A stretch of DNA of 48,536 nt from a virus: positions 1 to 48,536 of IMG/VR virus record IMGVR_UViG_3300034062_008208; one strand, 5' to 3'. How positions within the stretch are numbered: the first letter of the stretch is position 1; each line of letters starts with the position of its first letter. Shown piece after piece: positions 1 to 7,551 of this stretch. Made by a program: the position numbers and the translations under genes. The notes under the pieces are model-generated. The model searched no databases and was not told the origin of the DNA. It was given only the letters and a program-made list of their open reading frames with translations.

Positions 1-99
1 CGTATGTTACAAGGAGTACACTATCCTAGTGACTGTGATGCATCACTAATATTTTCAACAACCTTATTCAATAAACTAAAAGGAATTTTCAATGAATAG
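1..99 (+). CDS. C-terminal end of a PAP2/haloperoxidase-like phosphatase (partial)
   Basis: An open frame enters from the left window edge and ends at TAG 97-99, giving 32 residues. It contains R-x(3)-GVHYPSD followed by a short helix-like tail. This resembles the last conserved motif of PAP2-type acid phosphatases and vanadium haloperoxidases (SR-x-x-x-G-x-H-x-x-x-D), where the His and Asp complete the active site. PAP2-family proteins hydrolyse phosphate monoesters or lipid phosphates. The frame overlaps the next start codon by 8 bases, the same tight packing seen elsewhere in the window. Only the tail is visible, so the assignment rests on one motif; the rest of the protein lies outside. 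Confidence 0.55.
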   Translation, partial: RMLQGVHYPSDCDASLIFSTTLFNKLKGIFNE

Positions 100-568
100 A
101 CATCATGATATTCTAAATCAAATTCAACAAAATTTAAAAGATAAAACTCAAGCAGAAAATGATTTTACAAGAGTTGAAGAAATGGAAGTTGAAAGTCCAG
201 AAATGGAACTTATGGAATATAAATATGATTTTTATCAAATGAGTCTTGGTTCAATAAAATCTATCGCAAAACACGCACAAGCTATTGTTGATGCTGTTGA
301 GAACGGAACCATAAAAGACGGCTTGACAGAAAGCTGGCTACAGGGTAAAATTGCTGTTACAGAAGATTATATGCTAACGATACACAATTTTCTAATGTTT
401 GGAGAAACAGAAACCGATACAGAAGGAGCAGAGGCAGCAAAGAATCTTCCTGGTCTATGGGAAAACATTCGTAGAAAAAGAGAAAGAGAAGGACAAAACT
501 ATAAACCAGCAAAACCAGGAGACAAAGACAGACCAGATTCTGAACAATGGAAAAAACTTAGTAAATAG
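92..568 (+). CDS. Conserved phage-type helical protein, unknown function
   Basis: 158 residues, acidic and mostly helical by composition. The centre (about residues 45-105) contains YDFYQMSLGSI, then ESWLQGKIAVTEDYM. This is reminiscent of short proteins common in large tailed phages that have a conserved W-x-Q-x-K-x-x-x-A-x-D/E-Y pattern; I know of no assigned function. The C-terminal 40 residues are rich in Lys, Arg, Pro and Asp and probably disordered. The start is supported by AAGGA about 8 bases upstream. The gene sits between the phosphatase-like gene and the sigma factor gene. Confidence 0.75.
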   Translation: MNRHHDILNQIQQNLKDKTQAENDFTRVEEMEVESPEMELMEYKYDFYQMSLGSIKSIAKHAQAIVDAVENGTIKDGLTESWLQGKIAVTEDYMLTIHNFLMFGETETDTEGAEAAKNLPGLWENIRRKREREGQNYKPAKPGDKDRPDSEQWKKLSK

Positions 569-613
569 TTGATATTATAATAAATTTTTATTAACCTTTT
601 GAGGATTTTGATT

Positions 614-1189
614 ATGGAAAAAAAATACGAGAGTCTATCTACATACTTGATGCTATCTAAAAAGATTATCAATAAGTTTGCACCAAAATTTATTGTTAAG
701 CATATGCTTAATGATGAAGACGCTATAAGCGATGTGGCTGTGGCATTAATGAACGCCGACAAAAATTTTGACCCTAATAGAGAAGGTCTTGGACACGGAA
801 AGAAAACACTGTATTCTTACAGAAATCAGTGCGGTCTTTGGGCAATTAAAACATATGTAACTAAACAATACAAATCTAAAAAAGTTAATAGCTTAGACTA
901 TGTTTTTGATAATGACAGCAATACTCTATACTCTACTATATCGGATTCAAAAAATAAAGATCCTCTTACAATTCTAATAGATAATGAACAACAAGATAAT
1001 ACTCAATCAGATATAGCGTTTATATTAGATTCAGATATATTAAGCGATAAACAAAAAGATCAGATACGCATGTATTATTTTGAAAATAAAAGTCTAGCAG
1101 AAATAGGAAAGGGCTATGGTGTAACCAGAGAAGCAATAAGACAAAGTATAAAAAGGGCATTAAACTCTATAAGATCTCTTGCTAAATGA
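614..1189 (+). CDS. Phage-encoded sigma-70-family factor
   Basis: 191 residues from ATG 614, preceded by GAGG at 601-604; a TTG at 599 is in frame but has no spacing for that ribosome site. The N-terminal half (about 30-85) resembles sigma region 2: an EDAISDVAVALMNA helix, then a YSYRNQCGLWAIK helix. The C-terminal 45 residues are a clear sigma region 4 helix-turn-helix (LAEIGKGYGVTREAIRQS). Regions 1.1 and 3 are absent, as in ECF-type and phage sigma factors. Expected role: directing host RNA polymerase to phage promoters. The TGGTGTATWW motifs in this window are candidate targets (inference). The stop overlaps the next start by 4 bases. Confidence 0.85.
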   Translation: MEKKYESLSTYLMLSKKIINKFAPKFIVKHMLNDEDAISDVAVALMNADKNFDPNREGLGHGKKTLYSYRNQCGLWAIKTYVTKQYKSKKVNSLDYVFDNDSNTLYSTISDSKNKDPLTILIDNEQQDNTQSDIAFILDSDILSDKQKDQIRMYYFENKSLAEIGKGYGVTREAIRQSIKRALNSIRSLAK

Positions 1190-1614
1190 AAATATTCAAA
1201 AAAATCATAAACTGGATATTTGGTCAATCCAAATCTTCTATCATTATACCTGATGCTTCTTTAATTGAACAATTAAAAACTGAACAGTATGTTTGTGAAA
1301 TTAATTTTCAATTAACAGAGTCTAATGATATTGATATTAGTTTTAAACATAATAATGTTTCAGAATATAGTGTAGAACAAATTTCTTTATTAGCAGAAAA
1401 TTGTGCAAATCTTGTAGTATTAATTAATAATGGATTATTAAAAAAAGAATTAATAGGATCTATTAAACAGCTTAAAAAAGCTAATATGAATAATGATAAA
1501 ACTACGTTATTCTTGGATAATATTTTATTTTTTAATGGTTTACTACAAGAAGAATTAAAAAGTATCAAAAAAGAAAATGGTCCTTTGATCAAACCATCAT
1601 CAGTATTCAAATAA
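1186..1614 (+). CDS. Hypothetical protein, translationally coupled to the sigma factor
   Basis: 142 residues, starting at ATGA overlapping the sigma-factor stop. The N-terminus is short and basic-hydrophobic (MKIFKKIINWIFGQ), possibly membrane- or surface-associating. A beta-like segment follows at about 35-55, then two or three helices up to the Lys-rich end. I do not recognise a family. Coupling to the sigma gene makes a role in regulation possible (an accessory or anti-sigma function is speculation). Codon use is AT-rich like its neighbours. Confidence 0.6.
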   Translation: MKIFKKIINWIFGQSKSSIIIPDASLIEQLKTEQYVCEINFQLTESNDIDISFKHNNVSEYSVEQISLLAENCANLVVLINNGLLKKELIGSIKQLKKANMNNDKTTLFLDNILFFNGLLQEELKSIKKENGPLIKPSSVFK

Positions 1615-1657
1615 ATCTTATTGGATACTTTTTTATAGCTTTTTTAGCACTATTATA

Positions 1658-1673
1658 AGGGTGTATTAATATG
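1658..1673 (+). promoter_or_regulatory. Candidate phage late promoter, TGGTGTATWW motif (variant)
   Basis: AGGGTGTATTAATATG lies in the 89-bp gap between two genes, with its GG 44 bases before ATG 1704. It matches the element seen before ATG 3522, 9882, 12463, 15380 and TTG 28491, except that A-G replaces A-T before GGTGTAT. It shares TATTAATATGT with the copy at 28439. Promoter function is inferred only from position and recurrence. Confidence 0.5.
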
Positions 1674-1703
1674 TGCTAATTACCATTTCAAAAGGATCTT
1701 ATT

Positions 1704-2162
1704 ATGCAAAACGATAATATTATTATATGGCAGAAATGGATTGATCCTTTTGGAAGAGACGATGAAGAAAATAAAAACGAAGAGTTTTCAAATTATGCAC
1801 AAGATACGAATAATTTAGAAGATGACGAAACTTATGATCAAAAGGAAAAAGTCAATGAGTTTATTGCTGATAAAAAAATTCGCTATGGAGTTAAAGTCAT
1901 AGCAACCCCTATGGGAATAATTCCTGTTAATGATAATACATCTAGTGGTAAAATTTTTAACTTTTGGATGGGCCATACTAATTTTGATATTACAAAGAAA
2001 GTTGCTGAAACAATAGAGATTACAGAAGGAGTAGAGAGTCTGGATATTTATACTAGATATAGATTTAGAATAAGTATCGGTAAAGCATTCGAAGATTCTA
2101 TTGTGATGAGAAGTATAAATAAAAACGTATACAAGGAATTATCATATGCCAATAAACCATGA
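1704..2162 (+). CDS. Conserved phage hypothetical protein
   Basis: 152 residues; ATG 1704 follows AAAGGATC. The first 60 residues are very acidic and probably flexible. The C-terminal 85 residues look folded, with FNFWMGHTNFDI, then EITEGVESLDIYTRYRFRI and VGKAF-like IGKAFEDS. I recall this pattern from unassigned proteins of T4-like and cyanophage-like genomes, but know of no function. The last 17 bases overlap the ClpP-like gene, whose ribosome site lies within this gene, so the two are probably co-translated. A candidate late promoter is directly upstream. Confidence 0.7.
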   Translation: MQNDNIIIWQKWIDPFGRDDEENKNEEFSNYAQDTNNLEDDETYDQKEKVNEFIADKKIRYGVKVIATPMGIIPVNDNTSSGKIFNFWMGHTNFDITKKVAETIEITEGVESLDIYTRYRFRISIGKAFEDSIVMRSINKNVYKELSYANKP

Positions 2163-2847
2163 TATAGACCTTTTATCTATACATACTTATAACATAGATA
2201 CAAAAAATAGAGAAATTTTTTTACATTCTTATATGAGTGACGGCGAAGAAGAATCTGGAGTTGATTATAGAAGTGCTATAATATTCGAAAAAAATATGAG
2301 ATATTTAAATCTTATGTCTAGCGATCCTATTCTTATTCATATGCATATGCCTGGTGGCGATTGGGAAGATTGTTTAGGAATTTATGATACAATTAAACAC
2401 AGTAAAGCCAAAACTATTCTATTAGCTTATGGCAAAGTACAATCTGCTAGTAGTGTTATATTACAGGCTCCTAATATCAGGATACTTATGCCTAATGTTA
2501 CAATGATGATTCATTATGGTAGTATAAGTCTTGACAGCGAACACAGCAAAGCGGCTGCGAGTAGTCTAAAATGGAATGAACGAGAATGTGACAAGATGAT
2601 AGATATATTTACTGAACGGTGTATTCAAGGTGATATGGCAAAAAATAAAAATTGGAAAAAGTTAATGGCAAAAAAACATATTCAATCACAATTAGCAAGT
2701 CAATGTGATTGGATACTCACAGCAGAAGAGGCAATACAATATAATTTTGCAGATGGTATTTTAGGTCATAAACCTTATACAACAATAGATAGTCTAAAAT
2801 CCTTAAAAAGGAATAAAAATAATGCTTCTAGAGTTTTGTCAACATGA
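2146..2847 (+). CDS. ClpP-like serine protease (S14 fold), possible prohead protease
   Basis: 233 residues. The ClpP/crotonase-fold elements appear in order: HMHMPGGDW (about 65-73, the 'NSPGG' region that binds substrate and forms the oxyanion hole), GKVQS around Ser100 (nucleophile), MMIHYG with His123, and CDWILTAEEA with Asp188 followed by YNFADGI. All three catalytic residues seem present. ClpP-like proteases in phages often mature the prohead scaffold. Lying near a probable virion protein gene fits that, but a role in host protein turnover is equally open, and no capsid gene is visible to test it. ATG 2146 is preceded by AAGGAATT inside the upstream gene. Confidence 0.85.
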   Translation: MPINHDIDLLSIHTYNIDTKNREIFLHSYMSDGEEESGVDYRSAIIFEKNMRYLNLMSSDPILIHMHMPGGDWEDCLGIYDTIKHSKAKTILLAYGKVQSASSVILQAPNIRILMPNVTMMIHYGSISLDSEHSKAAASSLKWNERECDKMIDIFTERCIQGDMAKNKNWKKLMAKKHIQSQLASQCDWILTAEEAIQYNFADGILGHKPYTTIDSLKSLKRNKNNASRVLST

Positions 2848-3472
2848 TTATACTCTAAACGAGAATGAAAACAAAGAACTTATCCTAGAGGCTATCAAGT
2901 ATAAACCTGACTATATTTCATTATTCTCCTACTATACAAAAAATATTTCTCAATTAACTAATATTCCTATAATTTGTCCGATAGATTTTCCTATAGGTAT
3001 TAGCGACAGTAAGAGCAGGCTTACTATGGCCGAATTTGCTGTTAAAAACGGAGCCAGGGTGCTAGATATAACATACCCTGCTCAACTAATAAGTAATAGA
3101 AAATACGATAAATTTAGAGAAGATATTAGAAATTTTAATAGTCTTGGCATAGAAAGTAATGTTGATATACGGTATATTTTAGAATATAGAAAATATTCAT
3201 ATGAGCTTTTATATAAATTAACCCAGATTTTATTAGATTTTGGAATTTCTACTGTTTTATTGTCAACAGGATACTTTTTAGACGATATTAATGATAATAT
3301 TATTGCTGCTAGTATGATATTAAAGAAAAATCCTAATATTAATATTATTCTTACTGGTAATATATGGACAAAAGAACATGTTGATAATATTATTAAATGT
3401 GGCATGTCTGGAATTCGTATCAATACTATAAATGGATTAAAATTATTTAACCAAAATATTTCATCAATATAA
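2822..3472 (+). CDS. DeoC-like TIM-barrel protein lacking the Schiff-base lysine
   Basis: 216 residues, near the length of deoxyribose-phosphate aldolase (about 220-260). The DeoC landmarks appear in order: CPIDFPIGISDSKSRLTMAEFAVKNGARVLDI (about 52-83, matching the family's GFPxG...K..E...A...GA.E.D), then VLLSTGYF at 145-152 and INIILTGNI at 173-181. The catalytic lysine of the family's VKTSTG becomes Leu146, and the second lysine of the VKASGGI segment becomes Ile. The conserved Asp (Asp82) remains. Ordinary aldolase chemistry is therefore unlikely; the fold may serve another purpose. The start overlaps the ClpP-like gene by 26 bases, with AAGGA upstream. Confidence 0.65.
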   Translation: MLLEFCQHDYTLNENENKELILEAIKYKPDYISLFSYYTKNISQLTNIPIICPIDFPIGISDSKSRLTMAEFAVKNGARVLDITYPAQLISNRKYDKFREDIRNFNSLGIESNVDIRYILEYRKYSYELLYKLTQILLDFGISTVLLSTGYFLDDINDNIIAASMILKKNPNINIILTGNIWTKEHVDNIIKCGMSGIRINTINGLKLFNQNISSI

Positions 3473-3477
3473 TTTTT

Positions 3478-3490
3478 TGGTGTATAATCC
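3478..3490 (+). promoter_or_regulatory. Candidate phage late promoter, TGGTGTATAATCC
   Basis: TGGTGTATAAT lies 43 bases upstream of ATG 3522, just after the previous stop. It is one of six copies of the TGGTGTATWW element at similar distances from starts. The downstream gene is followed by a strong terminator, so this element would drive a single-gene transcript. Confidence 0.6.
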
Positions 3491-3521
3491 TGTTGCATTC
3501 CTACCAAAATGGAGATTTATT

Positions 3522-4061
3522 ATGGCAACAGCTCAACAAGGTAATTCCGCTACAACAGGAACATATGATAGTGGATCAACCAATAACAATCATGGCACAG
3601 CCAAGAACGTCGGCACCGCGTCCACAGTTTTAGAAAATAGTAGTCTTGGTGGAACAAATTTAGGAGTTTTTGGTTCTACTGTTATTGATGGTACAGATAC
3701 CGATAAGTCATTGTCTGGCGGCACAATTGCTCATAATCATGTTAAACCAATAACATTTAAAATAACAACAGAGTTGGGTGGTGTAAACAGTACCTCGTTA
3801 GCTACCACAGCTAATGATCCAACACAATTAAGAAGTATTCATAAAAGAGAAAGTTATAAAGTAAATAGAATCGCTACAGCTATTCGTGCTGGTTACTGGA
3901 ATATTTATACTGGTGCTTGGACTACTCTTCCAACATCAACTACAGACAGTCCAGGCACAGACGAAGCAGCAACACCAACACGCAGCGTTCCTGGCGAATT
4001 AGTATACAAGACAGGGGCTAAGGTTCCAGTTCAAGATAATTATAAGGCTAAAACCGGCTGA
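3522..4061 (+). CDS. Probable abundant virion protein, family not recognised
   Basis: 179 residues from ATG 3522, with GGAG 9 bases upstream. The N-terminal third is rich in Gly, Thr, Ser and Asn. The middle has VKPITFKITTELGG, and a basic segment HKRESYKVNRIATAIRAGYWNIYTG follows, then a Thr/Pro-rich end. There is no Cys, signal peptide or membrane segment. Base composition and codon use are richer in GC than its neighbours, as often seen in highly expressed phage genes. A candidate late promoter before it and a factor-independent terminator after it make it a one-gene unit. I infer a structural or decoration protein; the sequence alone does not prove it. Confidence 0.65.
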   Translation: MATAQQGNSATTGTYDSGSTNNNHGTAKNVGTASTVLENSSLGGTNLGVFGSTVIDGTDTDKSLSGGTIAHNHVKPITFKITTELGGVNSTSLATTANDPTQLRSIHKRESYKVNRIATAIRAGYWNIYTGAWTTLPTSTTDSPGTDEAATPTRSVPGELVYKTGAKVPVQDNYKAKTG

Positions 4062-4090
4062 TTATAATTTATCAATTTAATTTTTATAAT

Positions 4091-4123
4091 AAGCCAGGGC
4101 TAATAACCTTGGCTTATTTTTTT
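4091..4123 (+). terminator. Rho-independent terminator
   Basis: AAGCCAGGG (4091-4099) pairs with CCTTGGCTT (4107-4115) through nine base pairs, one of them G-T. The loop is 7 nt, and the stem is followed by A and seven T. It is the strongest terminator seen in the window and ends the transcript of the preceding gene. Confidence 0.9.
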
Positions 4124-4129
4124 AGGATT

Positions 4130-4561
4130 ATGCAAAATACAGATTTAATTAAAGAATTATTAAATAATAATGTGAATATGATATTAGTAGGAAGCTATGC
4201 TGCTAATTATTATGGATATAATGTTAAAAGTGGATCAAATGATATAGATTTTATAATTGATAGTTCATCTAAAAATTTACATAATATTTATGATATTTTA
4301 AAAAGATATAATGCTGATTTAATTTTAGAAGATTTATTAAAAAGTTATGTAATTAGGAGTATTATTAGGGAGACTAATGAAAAAATAGATATGTTTAGAT
4401 TTTCAAGTAAAAGTCCTCATATCAACTATGATTCTCTATACGAACAAAATGAATATATTATAGATTATTTTTATGATATAACTACTAAAATTATTTCACA
4501 AAATAAGCTAAAAGAAATGATAAAATTAAGCGAATCAATTAAATATAATAACATATTATGA
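4130..4561 (+). CDS. Nucleotidyltransferase-fold protein
   Basis: 143 residues from ATG 4130, with AGGA at 4124-4127; an in-frame TTG at 4109 lies inside the terminator stem and is rejected. ILVGSYAANYYGY at 18-30 and NDIDFII at about 37-43 form the GS-x(n)-DxD signature of the nucleotidyltransferase superfamily. IDMFRF at about 89-94 could supply the third acidic residue. The superfamily transfers NMP to proteins, RNA or small molecules, and includes MNT/AbiEii-type toxins. No HEPN or antitoxin partner is adjacent. It overlaps the next gene by 4 bases. Substrate unknown. Confidence 0.65.
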   Translation: MQNTDLIKELLNNNVNMILVGSYAANYYGYNVKSGSNDIDFIIDSSSKNLHNIYDILKRYNADLILEDLLKSYVIRSIIRETNEKIDMFRFSSKSPHINYDSLYEQNEYIIDYFYDITTKIISQNKLKEMIKLSESIKYNNIL

Positions 4562-7551
4562 AAATAATTAATATACTACAATATGAAGCACAAGAAAGTA
4601 CAGGAACTTGTTGTTGTTTATACGCAGGAACAATAAATACTTGTGCTAATTGTCCTCCTCCATGTGTTTGTGGAGGAAGCGAGGGTAGTTTAGGTTGTAA
4701 TTGTAATGCTACGATTGGTTGTGAGCAAAATACAGATTGTGATAGTCAGATCTGTATAGAAACGTGCCAGGCTTTAAGTAAACCAGTCCCTTTTGCTGGT
4801 ATAATACCTGGATCTTGTCCGACATCGCCACCTCCACCTCCACCGCCACCTCCTCCACCGCCACCTCCTCCACCGCCTCCTCCACCGCCTCCTCCACCAG
4901 TTCCACCACCTCCTCCGCCAGTTCCACCACCTCCTCCGCCGGTTCCACCACCTCCTCCGCCGGTTCCACCACCTCCTCCGCCGGTTCCACCACCTCCTCC
5001 GCCGGTTCCACCACCACCTCCGCCAGTTCCACCACCTCCTCCGCCAGTTCCACCACCACCTCCGCCAGTTCCACCACCTCCACCACCTCCTCCACCACCT
5101 CCACCACCGCCTCCTCCACCGCCACCTCCTCCACCACCGCCACCTCCTCCGCCTCCTCCTCCGCCACCTCCTCCACCTCCGCCGCCTCCACCTCCGCCAT
5201 CACAAACGCCTAATCCGACACCTCCTGTAACACCAACACCAACACCAACTAGCACTCCAGCCCTTTTTACATCTTGTGATTGTTGTTTTAATATTTGTGT
5301 CGAATCATATATAGAAACAAATGATTGTAATATACAAGTTCCAAAATCCACACTAACAACAGTTTCTTGCTCATCAAAAATATATGATACAATTAATAAA
5401 CATTTATTAAATACTAATACTGAAAATTGTCTACAATATTCTCAATTTAATGTAATTAATAAAAATAATGAATTTCAAATAAATGGTGAAATTAATCCAT
5501 GTTTATTATTACAAAGATGCGCAACATATACCTTTTATCTTAAAGGAATCGAACCTTTACAATTTTGGTTTCAAACTGAACCATATACTGATGGACCAAT
5601 ATATACTAATGGAATAACCAATAATGGTTTTTCAACAGGATATATTACATTTCAAGTACCAGATAATGCTCCATTATTCTTATACTATTCATCACCAGGA
5701 TCATTATCATATGGAAATATATATATTCCTCTTAAAAATAATAATCAAATAGATAATAGTTTAACACATTTACCATCAAGAAGTTTCAAAAAAATAGAAG
5801 ATAATAATTATGATATTATCATGTTTGGTAATTGTGAAAATATAGAAATTTTAGCAGAATCAGAGAATAGATGTTATGGATGTGAATATCCGTATGCTAG
5901 ACAAGTCAAGGTGCTTTGTGAAACACAATCTTGCGATATTGTGAAAGATTTGCCGGGCGCTAGTTTAAATCCATCACCCTTTGTTAAACCACCTATATCA
6001 AATAATAAGTGTACTCCAACTCCTACACCAACCCCAACCCCAACAAGAGCCCCGATATCGTCTCCGCCACCACCTCCACCACCGCCACCACCGCCACCTC
6101 CTCCGCCACCACCACCACCACCACCACCACCTCCACCGCCACCCCCACCACCACCTCCACCACCACCGCCGCCCCCACCACCACCTCCACCACCTCCACC
6201 ACCGCCGCCCCCACCACCACCGCCGCCCCCACCGTCTCCACCACCTCCTCCACCGCCAGTAAGTAATAGTGCTAATTTTAGGACTTATGCTAATTGGAAT
6301 AGGCAACGCGGTAATGTTACAACCGTTGGAACTAATGGGGGGCCAAGCTCTTATGGAACATATGATCAGAGCGGAAATGTGAATGAGTGGAATGATTTAA
6401 ATGATACTGCCGGCTCGTCTCGTGTGCTTCGGGGCGGCGGCTGGCCCAACGACGCGTCCAACTTGTCGTCCTCCGACAGGTTCCCTGCCGTCCCGTTGTT
6501 CGAGAACTACTACTACGGTTTTCGTCTCGCTAGTCGTTTCGTTACCCTTAACCCTTTAAATCTTTCATACTTTGTAAATGTGGGTGATAGTGGTAATAGT
6601 AACGATGTTACTGGCTATGGCGGCGTAAGTTATGAGTATGTTATAGCTCAATACGTTGTTACCAACTGTGAGTATGCCGCGTTTTTAAATGCGGTAGCAA
6701 GTACTGATACTTATAATTTATATAATACTCTTATGGATGATGATTATAGGGGTGGAATAACTAGAAGTGGCTCTAGTGGTAGTTATACTTATAGTGTTAA
6801 GACCGATATGGGTAACAAGCCAGTAGTTTATGTTAGCTGGTTCGACTGTGCCCGATATTGCAACTGGCTTCACAATAATAAACCATCTGGAACACAAAAT
6901 ACTAATACTACCGAGGACGGAGCATATACTCTTAACGGAACGATTAATGGAGATGCTGTACCAAGTAATCCTGGCGCTAAATATCACCTTCCTACAGAAA
7001 ATGAATGGTATAAAGCAGCCTATTACAAGAGTGGCGGGACTAATGCTGGATATTGGAAATATGCTACTCAAAGCGATACGGATCCGACACCAGTTGTTGC
7101 TGATAGTTCTGGAAACGGAATATTAAACGATAAGCCAGCAAACACCAGCAAATACGTTTGTCCTGCAACAGCTCCATCTTACATACCAAAATGTGAGTCT
7201 ATTAAAAACACTAAAAATAATATAGCTATTACTGCTGGAAATAAATCATCCATTATGATTATAGCAACAGGATCTAATGCTGTTAAATCGGGGTATTTAC
7301 AGATTATGGGACCATCGGCACCACAGAATACTTATTTTGATCCTGTTATTTGGGATGGTAATCAAAATGGTACAATGTTTGTTACAGGAGATATTATTTC
7401 GTTTAATTCATCTGTAATCGATAATATTACTTTAGAACCTTTTGGATTATCCACAAATAAAAGCTATATGATAGAAGTTGTACCAACTATATCTTCTATA
7501 GTAACTAATTATCCAGGATCTCAAACTTTAGCTATACGTGATTGTTTATGA
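4558..7551 (+). CDS. Giant polyproline protein with permuted FGE/C-type-lectin module carrying a DGR-like variable region
   Basis: 997 residues. Order: a Cys-rich head (1-88); a polyproline tract (about 90-214) with nine Val spaced every seven residues; a Thr/Pro linker; a Cys-containing beta-rich region (about 236-480) that includes TDGPIYTNGITNNGFSTGYI and VPDNAPLFLYY, similar to a beta-sandwich module of phage structural proteins; a second polyproline tract (about 501-566); the C-terminal half of an FGE-sulfatase/C-type-lectin-like domain (about 570-661, GTYDQSGNVNEWN then RVLRGGGW and GFRLAS); the N-terminal half of the same domain (about 668-868, KPVVYVSWFDCARYCNW and [13 protein letters not shown]); and a C-terminal beta-rich domain. 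The module lacks the catalytic cysteines of formylglycine-generating enzyme, so binding is more likely than catalysis. Residues 622-661 are encoded by a GC-rich, DGR-like variable region. Likely a virion-surface or receptor-binding protein (inference). There is no clear signal peptide. Confidence 0.8.
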   Translation: MKIINILQYEAQESTGTCCCLYAGTINTCANCPPPCVCGGSEGSLGCNCNATIGCEQNTDCDSQICIETCQALSKPVPFAGIIPGSCPTSPPPPPPPPPPPPPPPPPPPPPPPPVPPPPPPVPPPPPPVPPPPPPVPPPPPPVPPPPPPVPPPPPPVPPPPPPVPPPPPPVPPPPPPPPPPPPPPPPPPPPPPPPPPPPPPPPPPPPPPPPPPPSQTPNPTPPVTPTPTPTSTPALFTSCDCCFNICVESYIETNDCNIQVPKSTLTTVSCSSKIYDTINKHLLNTNTENCLQYSQFNVINKNNEFQINGEINPCLLLQRCATYTFYLKGIEPLQFWFQTEPYTDGPIYTNGITNNGFSTGYITFQVPDNAPLFLYYSSPGSLSYGNIYIPLKNNNQIDNSLTHLPSRSFKKIEDNNYDIIMFGNCENIEILAESENRCYGCEYPYARQVKVLCETQSCDIVKDLPGASLNPSPFVKPPISNNKCTPTPTPTPTPTRAPISSPPPPPPPPPPPPPPPPPPPPPPPPPPPPPPPPPPPPPPPPPPPPPPPPPPPPPPPPPSPPPPPPPVSNSANFRTYANWNRQRGNVTTVGTNGGPSSYGTYDQSGNVNEWNDLNDTAGSSRVLRGGGWPNDASNLSSSDRFPAVPLFENYYYGFRLASRFVTLNPLNLSYFVNVGDSGNSNDVTGYGGVSYEYVIAQYVVTNCEYAAFLNAVASTDTYNLYNTLMDDDYRGGITRSGSSGSYTYSVKTDMGNKPVVYVSWFDCARYCNWLHNNKPSGTQNTNTTEDGAYTLNGTINGDAVPSNPGAKYHLPTENEWYKAAYYKSGGTNAGYWKYATQSDTDPTPVVADSSGNGILNDKPANTSKYVCPATAPSYIPKCESIKNTKNNIAITAGNKSSIMIIATGSNAVKSGYLQIMGPSAPQNTYFDPVIWDGNQNGTMFVTGDIISFNSSVIDNITLEPFGLSTNKSYMIEVVPTISSIVTNYPGSQTLAIRDCL
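4827..5199 (+). repeat. Polyproline-coding tract 1, with a 21-bp tandem unit
   Basis: About 124 codons of CCN, with CCA, CCT and CCG interspersed. Between 4900 and 5070 a GTT (Val) codon recurs exactly every 21 bases, nine times, giving PPPPPPV heptads. The strand is nearly free of G except at CCG and GTT. All frames on both strands are free of stops here, which creates long spurious ORFs. Confidence 0.95.
6060..6258 (+). repeat. Polyproline-coding tract 2
   Basis: About 66 CCN codons with one Ser near the start and one near the end. It separates the central beta-rich region from the FGE/C-type-lectin module of the same protein. Confidence 0.95.
6421..6540 (+). other. Candidate DGR variable region (VR) in the C-type-lectin-like domain
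   Basis: By hand count 73 of 120 bases are G or C and only 14 are A, in a gene that is otherwise AT-rich. After the conserved GGGW (626-629) come 24 codons before GFRL; 16 end in C (CCC, AAC, GAC, TCC, TTC, GCC, GTC, TAC and so on) and none ends in A. This is what results when AAC codons of a template are adenine-mutagenised to NNC. The position, between G-G-x-W and G-F-R of a C-type-lectin/FGE fold, is exactly where known DGR variable residues lie. The last 24 bases could be the initiation-of-mutagenic-homing site. No template copy or reverse transcriptase is visible in this window. Confidence 0.75.

Noticed and set aside
4709-5351. Long open frames opposite and within the polyproline tracts (poly-Gly, poly-Val/Glu, poly-Thr/Ser, poly-His)
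   Set aside because: They exist only because CCN repeats contain no stops in any frame. They lack ribosome sites and sensible folds. The same applies to 5981-6306, 8290-8710 and 9211-9681.
6258-7165. Active formylglycine-generating enzyme acting on a sulfatase
   Set aside because: The catalytic cysteines are absent in the C-terminal half and no sulfatase is present; a binding role fits better.
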